DNA of 64,000 nt from Coptis chinensis. Its lineage: Eukaryota; Streptophyta; Magnoliopsida; Ranunculales; Ranunculaceae. Position 1 is the first letter of the stretch; every line of letters starts with the position of its first letter. This document shows positions 45,149 to 57,200 of this stretch, piece by piece. The notes under the pieces were generated by a model that searched no databases, was not told where the DNA came from, and was given only the letters and a program-made list of their open reading frames with translations. The position numbers and the translations under genes are program-made. The DNA is taken from NCBI GenBank assembly GCA_015680905.1, contig CM027377.1, positions 29,288,501 through 29,352,500 on the forward strand. The letters run 5' to 3'.

Positions 45149-47842
45149 ATGTCAGCAACGGCAGAGGAACCAAAGGTAGCGAAAGAAGAAGCAAAGATTG
45201 ATTTATTTGAAGATGATGACGAGTTTGAAGAATTTCAACTCAATGAAGGTATAATAAGTCTTTCTTATTATTAGGCTATACCTGCTTTGTAAGCTTTTAT
45301 TCTAGCTAATTCATTGAGTAGTTGTCTGTATAGAACATGGCTCAATAAGATTTAGAAGATACTAGAGGTTCTTCACTGAACAAGTAATAAGCTATGTAAC
45401 ATGGACACTTCATATTCTTAAGAAAATCCGTGTCCAATACGCGGACACACGGACACATTAGATTTCGGGGTATGGATCCCAACAACATTCGTCTCTCCCT
45501 TTTTTTTTTTTTTTTTTTTTAAAAAAATTAATGGGAGTCCTGTAATACTCCGCTGACCACAAGCATTCGCCTCGGTTTATGATTTCCACTAGGGTTTATT
45601 TTAAACCCTAAAAGACTAATTAATATACACAAATCTATAAATATGCCACTTTCATAGTAATTCAGTAAGGAGGCGCTTTGTAAGGTCTTGACTCTTGAGA
45701 GCTGGAATTAGTTTTGTAAGTAAAGAATAGTAATATTTTTCTTTTTTAATTGGCTGTGTTCCCGTATCTGTGTCAAACGCCGGCATGCGTACCCGTGTCA
45801 ATGTGACTTAGTTATTAACTTGATTTCTCACCAAATACAGAGGCAGACCATTTGCGGGATATTATAAGAACTTCTCAGGACTTAACAAAAACAATTGAGA
45901 AGATAGACAAGATGAACCAAGGAAAATGTCGTCTTGGTTCTCGTCATGATCTTCTGCAAAGATATACTCACTCAATGTTTGCGCTTATTACTCAACTTTT
46001 TCACTTACTACTGACTACGTAGAGAGCTAGCTCTCCTTAAATAACCAGCAGTTGTATATTCAAAGTAATCCAACGAGATAAATAATTCGGAGTTCTGACC
46101 TACTTTGGATGGAATAATGCTGAAAGGGTTTTGTTTGTTGTTTGACTTGTTTTCCTTTTCTTATATTTATAGGTCTTCTAGACCTACTTTGCCTATGTTA
46201 CTGAAATTTTACTTTATTGAGCCGATTTTGAGGTTTTGCTCCTTGTAAATTATGCTTAGTTAGATTTTGGCCCTTTTTTTTAAATGAACATTTTTCTCAA
46301 AGCTTAGTGAAACACAAACTTGATGATAAAAAGTAAAAAAAATAAACAAATAAAGAAAGAAATGAAGTTTATGATAGTCAAAAAATACACAATGTTCTCA
46401 TTTCTGATTTCTTAGTTTTAAAATACACTTAAATCTACATTTTCTAAATGATCCCATTCTTAGTCGTGACATGGTAGTCTTTAAAAATTGATTATATGGT
46501 TTTTCATGTGTTGAGAGGATTGATGGTTGACATACTATTACAATACAAAACTATTCGCTTGCTCAACATTATACACAGCTTGCTGTAATGTTTACTTTTG
46601 CCTTTTGTGAATATAATAATATTGTAGTTTTTTTTTCCGATAATCAAATAATATTGTAGTTTGTCTTGGAGGTTTCGGAGAACACATATTGTAGTCATTT
46701 TGTATTTTTTTTTATAGGTACAAAAGAACTTCGTTGTGCATTTATTACGTTCATTCTACTGTACTTTTATAGGATTCCATTAGGCATTAATTTTTTCCCC
46801 TTTTAAATCCAAGTTGCATCGACACAGATAGGTGTGTCTGTATCTGACATGGTTACAAACTGCCTGACATGGAAAAATATAAAAAATTGGGATATATCAC
46901 ATACAATATGTGTTTGTTGGGCTATTAAATCGTTGAGTACTCGCTACTCGCTGTTTAGCCGACCTGACTAACAATTTAATTCCCGATCACAATCGGGCTC
47001 AAAAACTCCCCGAGTACTCGGCCGATTAGCTGAGTAATTATGTTCACTATTTCAGCTATTTCAATGTTAAGCATTGAACTCGACATTTTGCCGATTCGAC
47101 CAGCACAAAAAGTTTACACTTTAATCATATTTATTTTAGTTGATTGAGTGTTTTAATTGTTTATTGATTGATTGGGTTCTTAATTGGCTTCATTATGTTG
47201 GTATTTCAAAGTTAAATATATTTAATAATTATTTGTAAAGAAATATAGTGTTATAAAAAATCGTCCGATTAATCCCCGACCGATTACACCTACTCGCTAC
47301 TCGCTTTTCGAGCGAGTAGCAACCAAGTAGTGATTTAACTGCACACTCTGACATGGACACGTGGATACGTATCCCACATGGACTATTTTTAAAATATGGC
47401 ATGTCCTTGTAACATATTTTTAAACTATTAAGCCTTTACATTCTTTTTGTTGTGTTGTTGTCCACTTAGTTTGGTAAGCCCATACATTCTCCAACCTTCA
47501 ACTTACTCATTTTTGGCACTTAAGATGCTTTTATAAACAGTGTGGTGCACCTAACCATGCTAAAAAAAAATTACATAAATAAAAACACAATTGAATAGTT
47601 ACCTACTTTTGCAATCTAACGTTCAACTTTCATATATAACCCTTAATTATTTTTTACCCTGCTACTTCATTTACTGTCTGATTTATTTTGGCATGCTTTC
47701 TTTTCATTTGCCATATACAGAATGGGATGACAAGGAAGAGGGAAAAGAAGTGACTCAACAATGGGAAGATGACTGGGATGATGATGATGTGAATGATGAC
47801 TTCTCACTACAGCTGAGGAAGGAACTGGAGAAGAAGACCTAA
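45149..47842 (+). CDS. DSS1: DSS1/SEM1, small 26S proteasome lid subunit (two coding exons)
   Basis: Exon 45149-45248 encodes MSATAEEPKVAKEEAKIDLF followed by the acidic block EDDDEFEEFQLNE. After a 2472 bp GT-AG intron, exon 47721-47842 encodes WDDKEEGKEVTQQWEDDWDD, DDVNDDFSLQLRKELEKKT and TAA. That makes 73 residues, the usual length. Two acidic/aromatic clusters (around residues 19-30 and 47-58, with WEDDWDDDD) are the ubiquitin- and BRCA2-binding sites known for the family, and the C-terminal helix follows. DSS1 works in the proteasome lid, with BRCA2 in homologous recombination, and in mRNA-export complexes. The start is the first ATG after a likely leader intron. No coding damage seen. 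The intron holds a TTAA-flanked MITE and a possible alternative last exon. Confidence 0.93.
45841..46022 (+). other. candidate alternative last exon inside the DSS1 intron
   Basis: Directly after ccaaatacag (acceptor, 45831-45840) an open frame continues DSS1 exon 1 in phase: the split Glu codon is completed, followed by ADHLRDIIRTSQDLTKTIEK, then IDKMNQGKCRLGSRHDLLQR and a hydrophobic tail to TAG at 46020-46022, 60 codons after the junction codon. Splicing exon 1 to it would make a protein of about 93 residues with the first acidic DSS1 cluster and a different, helical-looking C-terminus. I do not recognise the added sequence. It may be a captured exon of another gene or chance. No homology or transcript evidence is available here. 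Confidence 0.35.
46929..47334. mobile_element. 406 bp TIR element in the DSS1 intron (candidate TTAA target)
   Basis: The left end is atcgttgagtactcgctac and the reverse complement of the right end is atcactacttggttgctac; both continue tcgct. TTAA flanks the element at 46925-46928 and 47335-47338. The terminal inverted repeats are imperfect (about 26 bp). TTAA with short repeats would fit a piggyBac-type MITE, but in AT-rich sequence a 4 bp match is weak evidence, so the superfamily is left open. Confidence 0.5.
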
Positions 47843-49790
47843 GGTCACCCATCATCATAACTGAGCATTTTATCATCTTGTTGTTCACCACCGATGGATA
47901 GTCTTGTATGGGAAACTATTTCTTGATATGACTTGTAAGCATACATTTGGTTTCATTTTCCAAGGCTTTAGGTAGGTCTGTTGGAGAGCTGTACTTGTCT
48001 CCCAAATTGTTCTATTGGAGTATCATGGACCAATTGACATCCTTGTTAACTTTCAATTTAGTGCTTCTTGAAGAGAGTTCCACTCAGCTTGGTGCACTCA
48101 GGCAGTCAGGCTACTTGGATGCAAAAAGTGAATAATCTGACTAACGGACAGGAACCTCTCTTAAAGGGACCTGAACAGTAAAATCAGACATGGCCAGATT
48201 GGTTGATGTCATTATGTTAGAAAATGCAAGTTGAAATTGATGTAAATCTAATAGTTTGATTTATTGAATTGCATGATCTAACAGGTAAACTTAGTGATAT
48301 ATTCTGTGTATACAAGTGAACCAACTGTCAATTAATACTTTGTGTGCGGATTCATCTAAGATAGAGCCGCATCCATACACATGATTTGAGCCGAGTGCAT
48401 TGAGTTGGGTATGAGTGAGTCTTTTTCCAAAATCTCTTGCTTAGCAGCTCGGTACTTTTTGGCGTAGCAGTAAATGTGATTACACACAAATCTTAGTTGA
48501 ATTACATATATAAGGCAAGGGAATGACCTAGCCCCTCCTATTGATGTGTACAATGCAGTGCTTAGACGATATTGAGGAGAGATTTCATTAGCCCACTACT
48601 CATCCCTCAGTGCTTCCTCCTTTAATGGGTACGTTCAGGAATATGTTTTCTTTTTTTCCGCTATATGTTGCAGGCTAGTCGTTGATGGTTAATTAGTAAT
48701 CTCTCGATTCTCTGAAATGATCTTTGACAAATTCGAGACCCTTGTTTTTCTTTCTGAAACGGATATCTATTGATTAGCAAGTGATCAAACTTGCTTAGAA
48801 TGGTACTAACGCACTAAGGTTGGAAAGCCCCCCCTGTTAAAAGTTTCTGTTATTAAACGCAATCCTCTAACCTTACCCATGTTAAGGTGCCTTGTAGATA
48901 CAGATGAGAAGAAAAAGACAACGTCCATGATAGGTAACCACCTGCAGTACTGCGAAATGATCATCTCAGTATCATTCATTCATTGCATTGGCGGATTGGC
49001 CAAAGAAAGTAGGAGCAATGAACGTGCCTTCACTAATAAGTAAATCTCTGGGGAATTAACCGGCTGTTTGCCATGGCTTGTCCAGACCATACCCACTGGT
49101 CATTTTCATGTCTGTGCTATCTTGCTCCAGTGATACACTGATACTATATACTCCACAGTACATGAGCCAGCGGGGTTACGGGGTCATGCGAGAAATAGTG
49201 GGTAAGAGGTCGCAAAGAGGCGATTCGTTTTTTTCTAAAATCTAATCACCTTTTTTCGATTTACTGCAACAACAGCAGCAATATAAATGTAAAACACCTG
49301 TCCGTAATCTGGTCCTGAGGTTGCAACCCCCCTGAAATCCTTATATATCTCTCACCTTTGTTGATGATCTCAGAATGGTTTGTCTAGAATAGAAACTATG
49401 ATAACAGTACCAAACTTGTGACCTTTATTGATGCCTTGAATGAGCTGAATTCAATATTCAAATGGATGGATTCAAACGGATAGAATATGTATTCGGAAAG
49501 CAAAAATGCAACACGAAGATGGTTTTAACTGCCAACTGATGCATCTGAGTCGTCATTGAAGGAGTATGAGAAGAACTTTCTGTAATGAAAGCACCACCTT
49601 TTGTTTTAGTAATATAATTGGCAGATCGAATCTTTCACATAAGATTGGCAATCATAATCAATCTGCGGAATACAAGGAAAGAGAAATGGGTGTCAATAAT
49701 CTGGTGGTAATCATTCACAAATGAGTGGGTTTGATTATTATAAAATAGGTGTTGCATCAAATGTAAGGACAGGTCATCTGCAAGGAACAA
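47843..49790. other. DSS1 3' region and intergenic space before the UGT gene
   Basis: The first few hundred bases are probably DSS1 3' untranslated sequence. No further gene or repeat is supported. Open frames here are short and show no family features. Confidence 0.4.
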
Positions 49791-49797
49791 TATATAG
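49791..49797 (+). promoter_or_regulatory. TATA box of the UGT gene
   Basis: tatatag lies about 100 bp upstream of the preferred start codon in otherwise mixed sequence, a normal distance for a plant gene with a short leader. Confidence 0.5.
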
Positions 49798-49894
49798 AAT
49801 AAAACCATCACACAGGGAGCCTGATGTAAAGGCACACCGCAGAATTTGTTTATAAGAAGAGATCATGCACAGAAATGCAGCAGTACATTGGAAC

Positions 49895-51283
49895 ATGGCA
49901 TCTTGTCCTTCTCCTCACTTCGTTCTATTTCCTTTCATGTCCAAAGGCCACACCATCCCTCTTCTACACCTTGCTCAGCTTCTCAGCATTCGTGATATTG
50001 CAGTAACTATCTTCACCACCCCATCAAACTCTCCCTTCATCCTTCAGAAACTAAGAGATACTAAGATATCAGTCATTGACCTCCCTTTCCCTGGAAACAT
50101 ACCTGGACTTCCTCATGGAGTTGAAAGCACAGACCAACTTCCTTCCATGTCTCAATTCATTCCATTTGCCCGTGCAACAAAACTTCTTCAACCCCACTAT
50201 GAAAGATTCCTTGATACCCTGCCATTTATCACCTGCATAATCTCCGACGGCTTCCTTGGGTGGACTCTTGAGTCTGCTTCAAAGCATGGCATTCCTAGGT
50301 TTGTTTCATTTGGTATGACCTGCTACACAATGGCTGTTAATCGAGTTGTACGTCAAGAATATCATAACCTGAACTGCGAAGACATCCATGAGCCATTGGT
50401 CTTGAAGAGTTTTCCTCGGATTGAAGTTTTGAAAACTGATTTAGGTCAAATTGAGCTATATAAGGCAGGTAATGCTTGGTATGAGTTTACAATGGAACAA
50501 ACAAAAGCAACATCAAACAGCTGGGGAATTCTATTTAACACTTTCTATGAATTGGAGTCCACTTATGTTCATTATTGGAATCGTGAGTTTAAGCCCAAAG
50601 CTTGGTGCTTAGGTCCTCTATACCTGGCTGATCCCCCAAGAGTTCAACCTCTTAGTAAACCTTCATGGATACAATGGCTTAACAGAAAACTACTTGAGAA
50701 ACACTCAGTCTTGTATATTGCCTTTGGTACTCAGGTGGATATTCCACCAGAACAATTGAGGGAGATTGCAATTGGCCTAGAGCGTTCGAATGTGAATTTC
50801 TTGTGGTTGGTTAGGTCGAAGGGATTAATATTCGACGATGAGTTCTTCGAGAGGGTGAAAAATAGAGGATTGGTTGTGAAAGAGTGGGTTGACCAAACTG
50901 AAGTACTTGGACATGAAAGTGTTGTGGGATTCATGAATCATTGTGGTTGGAACTCAGTTTTGGAGAGTATTTGTGCATCAGTACCGATCCTGGCATGGCC
51001 TATGATGGCTGACCAGTTCTTTAATGCAAAATTGGTGGAGGAGGAACTAGGTATTGGCATGAGGATTTGTGCTGATGAAAGTAGCTCAGAGAGTGATTTG
51101 GTGAAGTCTTACAGAGTGGAAAAGATGGCGAGGGACTTGATGCTAGGAGATAAGGGTGAGGAAGCAAGAAACAAGGTGAAAGAGATTGGAGAAGCATCTA
51201 GAAGGGCCATGGAAGAAGGTGGATCGTCTAAGAGATCATTAGACCTACTCATTAATGAAGTTTGCAGTATGAGATTGAGGTAA
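49895..51283 (+). CDS. UDP-glycosyltransferase, UGT90A-like (family 1)
   Basis: Single-exon gene of 462 codons, the usual size. It would transfer sugar from a UDP-sugar to a small acceptor in the cytosol. N-terminal acceptor half: FVLFPFMSKGHTIPLLHLAQ, with the catalytic His at 19 and its partner Asp at 118 (ISDGFLGW). The C-terminal donor half carries the 44-residue PSPG box at 331-374, starting WVDQTEVLGHES, containing HCGWNS and ending ADQ. The last Gln is the residue linked to UDP-glucose use. One unusual point: the box has ASVP where AGVP is standard. PFMSKGHTIPLL and the ESICA.VPILAWPMMADQ part point to UGT90A; the substrate cannot be read from sequence. Start: MASCPSPHF fits the family better than the in-frame ATG ten codons upstream (49865). 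A decayed relative lies just downstream, so this is a tandem pair. Confidence 0.93.
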   Translation: MASCPSPHFVLFPFMSKGHTIPLLHLAQLLSIRDIAVTIFTTPSNSPFILQKLRDTKISVIDLPFPGNIPGLPHGVESTDQLPSMSQFIPFARATKLLQPHYERFLDTLPFITCIISDGFLGWTLESASKHGIPRFVSFGMTCYTMAVNRVVRQEYHNLNCEDIHEPLVLKSFPRIEVLKTDLGQIELYKAGNAWYEFTMEQTKATSNSWGILFNTFYELESTYVHYWNREFKPKAWCLGPLYLADPPRVQPLSKPSWIQWLNRKLLEKHSVLYIAFGTQVDIPPEQLREIAIGLERSNVNFLWLVRSKGLIFDDEFFERVKNRGLVVKEWVDQTEVLGHESVVGFMNHCGWNSVLESICASVPILAWPMMADQFFNAKLVEEELGIGMRICADESSSESDLVKSYRVEKMARDLMLGDKGEEARNKVKEIGEASRRAMEEGGSSKRSLDLLINEVCSMRLR

Positions 51284-52159
51284 TGTGAAAGAGGGCAGCA
51301 ACATATAGGTTAATTCCAAAATGTAAATCAACTTGATTGCCCTTTCTTGTTTCACAGGCTAATTTGGGGACTAACTCAATGTCTTGTTGGTGGATTGCAA
51401 ATCATTAATCTAGGCTAGCTACGTTTGTTACAATGTTTTATTCAAGGCCCTAGTACGAAATTTGGTGTGATTTAACTTAGCAATAAAGTGATTGCAAAGA
51501 TTTGACGGAAGATAGTCTTCATTTAATTGTATCGGGTATTGAAAAAAAACACAATCATATCCGTTAGAATTTTGAACTTAATAGTTATAATCCAGATTAT
51601 GCTCCGGAATCTTTACCGTTATTTAGGTTAGTATGAACTGCAAAAAGAAAACGATGACAAAAAGATACTTTAGCACAAATTCACAATTCTCTCTCTTTTG
51701 CAGACAAACATCTCTCTGCGTAGTGCAAGTGCTATGTTATACCAGAAGAGTTGCAGGCTGAAAAAAGTGGAATTGCTCTGGAAAGATTTCGTTGTGTTTT
51801 CATGAAAATTTGAAATGCTCTGCTTCAAAAAAGAAGCATATGGTAGATAAATTGCCCTAAAATAATTCCTACCATAGGTATGTCTCTTCTCTCATCTATT
51901 TGTTTGTGTAAGAATAAGATGTTTCACATTTGGTCAGATATACAATTTCTTGTTTCGTTGTTAGCATTTCCTGGAAGAGAAGCACTATCTATCACTATCT
52001 ATAAACGCACCTTTGTAACTGTTCCTTTTTCTTAGTACAATTTTGTAAAAAAAAAAAAAAAACAGGCCACACTATCTATTACTAGTTACTACCAAAATTA
52101 GCATAACAAAGAGTTAGCCTAGAAATCTTTCCTCACTCTATTTCCTTTCCAGTTGACTG
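51284..52159. other. spacer between the tandem UGT copies
   Basis: 3' region of the UGT gene followed by non-coding AT-rich sequence with an A run near 52050. No other feature seen. Confidence 0.4.
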
Positions 52160-52905
52160 AAGAATTTTAATGGTGTCCTTTCCAGTTGTTATATTTCCTT
52201 TCATGTTAAAACTCCAAGCACCACTCCATCCCCTCTTACACCTTGCTCAAATTCCCACCCTCACTACAGAAACCATCCTCACCATCCCAATCAAATTCCA
52301 TGTTCTTCGGTCAATCTCTGAATCTGACAATCAGAAACGTATCTGTTTCTGACTGTTCCTTTTCAAAACTTATCTGGTCATCCTCATGGAGCAAAACTGC
52401 ATAGACTGAATTTCCATCCATGTATTTCTTCAAATTGCTGCTATCGAGCCCACTAGAAGCAAATCCTTGATGACCTGACATTTGTCACCTGGATGCACAC
52501 AGACGATCGTGAATCTGTTATGGAGTTTGGCATACCTCAACTTGAATATTTAGGTAGACTATATGATAATTGTATGTTGATCTCTACGTTCAAGTATTTC
52601 AAAAGGCTGTGTGTCATCTGCATCCATGAGCCATTTGCCTTGGCTAGCTTTCGTTTTATCAAAGACAATAAGTACGTGATTTGACTCGAGAAGACCTCAA
52701 GACCGCTAGGTCCTTGGTATGAGTTTTCAGTTCAGAAAGATAAAGCACGTAAACAGCACCAACTTTATAGAGTAGATTTAAGTTAATTGATGTAAATTCA
52801 AGTACAAGCCGAAAGGATGAAACTTGTAACCTTTTATGCCCTGCTCATCCACCAAGAGTTCAATCACTCCTGAAAGCTTTATGTAGGCATGCCTTGACCC
52901 AGTAA
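52160..52905 (+). pseudogene. decayed tandem copy of the UGT90A-like gene
   Basis: Pieces in shifting frames follow the order of the intact gene: PVVIFPFMLK and PLLHLAQIPT (compare FVLFPFM, PLLHLAQLL); HPHG near 52378-52390 (compare GLPHG); a diverged DGFLGW-ESA region near 52480-52540 ending FGIPQL; CIHEPFALASF (compare DIHEPLVLKSF) near 52618-52660; GPWYEFSVQKDK near 52710; and a PPRVQ-like piece at about 52850. The sugar-binding half with the PSPG box is missing. The sequence then runs into the segment duplicated around the copia element. Confidence 0.78.
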
Positions 52906-53266
52906 AGAACTTCAACAACAGATGGTTCTCTGTGTTGATGCTCACTAGACCTGCTTTTTTATGAAGCTTGCTAGTAAGAAATTGCAGTGACCTTGCAAGG
53001 GAGCACTGTGGTATTTTCGTATATCCCTCGAATCCAAATTGTTAAGTTGACGGCAGTTCTCAGTTCACTCAAACATGATATCCATTTTACTGGTAAAAAA
53101 CATAGGCTTTCAGTTGACTAAATTATGCCCTATTTAGTCCAATGCAAAAGATTTCGCACGGCAGAACTACATCTGGGTTTTTTGTGCTAGGCGCAATATT
53201 GCCGTCAAGTTAATGGTGTTTAGAACTTAACTTTTTATCAATTCTTGAAAGTTGTTGGAAAGTTGA
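52902..53266. repeat. left copy of a 365 bp segment duplicated on both sides of the copia element
   Basis: It matches 58517-58882, which lies beyond the element. Both start gtaaagaacttcaacaacag and end gttgttggaaagttga. A normal insertion duplicates about 5 bp, not 365. Confidence 0.85.
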
Positions 53267-53275
53267 TGTAGTTCT

Positions 53276-53988
53276 TGTTGGGGATTATACCAATACCAAT
53301 CGGTTCCCCCACTACACAGATAACTTGTATGAACACAATTCAACTCCGGACAAAATCTAAATATCAACTACAACCTATACTAACATGCCCAACTCGCTAA
53401 ACAACTATCAACAACAAATAATAATGTAAAGCAGTAAAAGCAAACCACAACACAAAGATTTACCGTGGTTCGGCCAATGATGCCTACTTCCACAAGAGCC
53501 AGTTCTTAATAAAGTGGGAAGGAAGATTACAATCTCTCCTTACAGCCTCACCTTACTAGATCACTCTTATCTCTTTACGAGGGGTTGTATCTCTCAGAAA
53601 GGTTCTCTTTTGTTTTAGTCCGATTCCAATCCTTCCGACTTGTTAGGTTAGGTTTTCCAAAACCTTGATTTTTGGTTTTATCTCCAAAACCAAATTTCGC
53701 TGTAATCTTGTGAATAAGCCCACCAGGCCAAAAACTGAGCGCGGGCGCTTTATGTGAGCGCTGGTCGCGCTAAGACATTGACAGCGAAGGCTGGCGCTAC
53801 GCTTCTTTGAAGCGCGGCGCTATGTTTCTGAACTTCGGGGCTGGGTCGCCTAGCCCCTTGGTCGCCTTTACTTTATCGAACTCGAAGCGAAGTCGCGCTA
53901 TCTGAAGCCTTGCGCCGACACGCGCGATGTCGAATTACCGTTTCTCTCCGGCTCTGTTTTCTCCCTCATGTGAGGGATAACTCCAACA
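53276..53988 (-). repeat. complete LTR of the copia element (3' in element sense)
   Basis: Bounded by TGTTGGGGATT and TAACTCCAACA. It contains blocks shared with 58206-58510 (tggttcggccaatgatgc, gaaggaagattacaatctc) and, at about 53639-53700, the two blocks that reappear isolated at about 58590-58650. Confidence 0.85.
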
Positions 53989-54267
53989 ATCTCCCCTCCC
54001 GGTCAGCCGAGGGGCTTCCTCCATGCAATTTCCAAATCAACGGAGGAGTATCCGCCATTCCCGCAATAAGACAACAAACATCAAACTTACCTTTCGGTAA
54101 GACTTTGGTCATCATATCCGACCCGTTCTTGTCGGTATGGATCTTCTCGATACACAAATGCTTGTCCTCGAAAGTACTTCTCTAATCCAATGATAACGCG
54201 CCGCGTGTATGTGCTTGGATCTAGAATGAAAACTTCGGATTCTTGCTCAAGTGGATGGCTCACATCA

Positions 54268-57200
54268 TCACATGTAAACTACAAACTGTTTACGCTTTAG
54301 CCCTAGTTCGTCGAAGAACCTCTTCATCCATAGAACTCTTTGCAAAGACTCGCTGGGCTGCAATATACTTTCGCTTCGTAGTGGGAGAGGGCAACACACT
54401 TTGCAACTTAGATTGCCAAGAAACCGCCCCTCGCAAAAGTAACCGGATAACCGGGTGGACTTCATCGAAATCAACATCACCCGCCATGTTCATCGATTAG
54501 TAGCCTTCAAGTAAGGACTTACTTCCACCAAAACACAAACACGATTTGGAAGTGCCTTTGATATCTCAATATCCACTTAACACCTTCCCAATGCTTTACC
54601 CGGATTTGATGTAAATCGCTTACAACCCCAACGGCGAAAAAGCAATATCCGGTCTAGTACACACCATGGCATACATCAAACCGCCCACCGCGGATGCATA
54701 AGGAATCTTTTCCATCCGACTCGCATGCTCACCCTTAGACACATCTCTTTGGTCATGCGAATCGCCACCAAGCGGACAAACCGGATCGGCTTCGCTTGAT
54801 CCATGTTGAATCTCTTCAACACCTTTCAATGTAGCTTTCTTGAGAAAGCCACAACTTCCCACTCTTTCTCATCGAAGGTGATCCGCGATCCCAAGTATCT
54901 GCTTTGCTTGACCCAAATCCTTCATCTCAAAGGACTTACTCAAGTCTTTCTTTAGCTTGATATCTTGTTGATGTTTGGGCCAACTATCAACATATCATCC
55001 ACATACAAAGAATAGCAAATGAAATCCCTATCCGAAATCTCGAACAAAGACACAATGATCGGGCGGACTTCTTGTATCCTTGCTTCGCCATAAAGGAATC
55101 AAACTTTATGTACCACATTTGTCTCGGTGCTTGCTTCAACCCATACAAGCTCTTTATCGACTTGCATACTAGGTGCTCCTTGCCTTTGACCTCAAACCCT
55201 CCTCGGCTGGTCCATGTAGACATCTTCTTCAAGGTCTCCATGAAGAAAAGCCGCTCTTAACATCTAGTCAGCTCAACCTCTAGGTTCATACTTGCGGTCA
55301 TACCCAATACCACCCGGATAGAAGTCATCTTTACTACAGAGAGAAAAATCTCATCAAAGTCAATCCCTTTTCTTTGACCGAATCCTTCACAACAAGGCGA
55401 AGCTTTATGCCTTGGGTGAGGATTGTTCTCCCTATGCTTAACTTTGTATATCCACTTATTCTTGAGAACTTTTCTCCCCGGGTTTCTCAACTAACTTCAT
55501 AAGTGTGATTCTTATGCAAAGAATCCATCTCGCCATGCATGGCCTTCAACCACTTTTCTTTGTCTCGTACCTTCAAGTGCCTCTTGATAGTACATAGGTT
55601 CTCCACCATCCGATAGTAGCACGCGTGCATGTGGTGGATACCGGTTGAAGCTATTCTCCTTCCGGACCTCCTCCTTGCCCCATCCATCCGGCCGGTGCCT
55701 CGTGAGGTTGCACTTCGCTTGCTCGGTGGTGGTTCATGCATCTCATCTCCGCATCTTCTATACCAATAGGTTCTATCCCATCATGAGCAATAGGATTCTC
55801 ATCATGAGCTTCAAACTCATGGTTCTCTGCATTCTCAATGCCTTCTCGCGACGCTCCACAAGAGGAACTTCCGGTTACAATCAACAAAATCATTGGTGAA
55901 AGCCCTCAGAACTTCACCTCCTCAAAGTCTGCTATGGTTTGGTCTTCTAAGAACACAACATCTCGACTTCGGATTACCTTCTTGTTAATCGGATCATAGA
56001 GTTTGTAACCAAACTTTTCATCTCCATAACCCAGGAAAAATGCACCGCTTGGCTTTGTCATCAAGCTTGGATCTCTCATCCTTCGAATATGCCTGGAAAT
56101 GCCCCGCACCCAAATACCCTCAAGTATCCATAATCAACATCTCTCGCCGACCATACTCTCCGATAATCACTATTCGTAGGCTTTGCTCGGCGACATGTTG
56201 ATCACATGCACCAGCACAGACGCATTGCTTCTACCCAAGAGTTTCTAGGTAGCTTAGAGTGAGATAGCATGCATCTCATCCTCTCTACAATGGTACGGTT
56301 CATTCTCTCTGCTATTCCATTCCATTCAAGGTGTCTTGGGAACGGGTCCGCGCTCATGACGAATCCCATGACTCGGACAATACTCTTCAAATGGCCCAAT
56401 GTACTCACCCCATTATCCGAGCGAACACACTTCAACAACTTCCCTCCTCTTACCATCATGTTTGTGGAATTTCAAACACGCCAAATACTTCATCCTTGGT
56501 CTTCGACTATAGACCCATATCTTTCTTGGACGATCATCAATGAATGTCAAGAAGTCGGCCCTCCCGGTGGGACTTTACTCTCATAGGACCACATAAGTCG
56601 TAGTGCACTAGTTCAAGGACGATGTCCTTTCGGAGATCGGAATCTTTGGAAAGACACCGTGTTGCTTCCTACCAAACAATGAGTACACGATTTAAATGTG
56701 TACCTTTAATGTCCGCACGGCCTTTTGCTTAGCAAGAACTTCCATCCCTTTTATGCCCATGTGACCACGGTCTCTTGTGCCACGCATTCGGATGAAGAAG
56801 CTTCTTCGCGCGATTCGCTCGCTTTTACACAAACTAGCTGTGTTTTTGTAAAGAGAAGTTTTTTTTCTTTCCTCCGCCGCTACAATGGAACCTCTGCGCT
56901 TTCGGTTCCATACCCCGCTACTAAACGAGTTTACAAAGCCATCGTCATCTAATTTCCCAAATTTAAATTAGGCTTAACCGTATGTCGTGGACATGTCTTA
57001 CATCCTTTGAGTGTCAAGGTGTAGCCGACATTGGTTTCTACATGAACATCTCCAATGCCTATAATCTTCGAGGACTCCATCATTACCCATCCTTACTTCA
57101 CCATATTCAACACGTTTATAGGTAGTGAAGAATCCCCGCGGCGATTGTGACGTGATAGGATGCTCCCAGATCTATCACCCACTCAGATCCCGCGACATGA

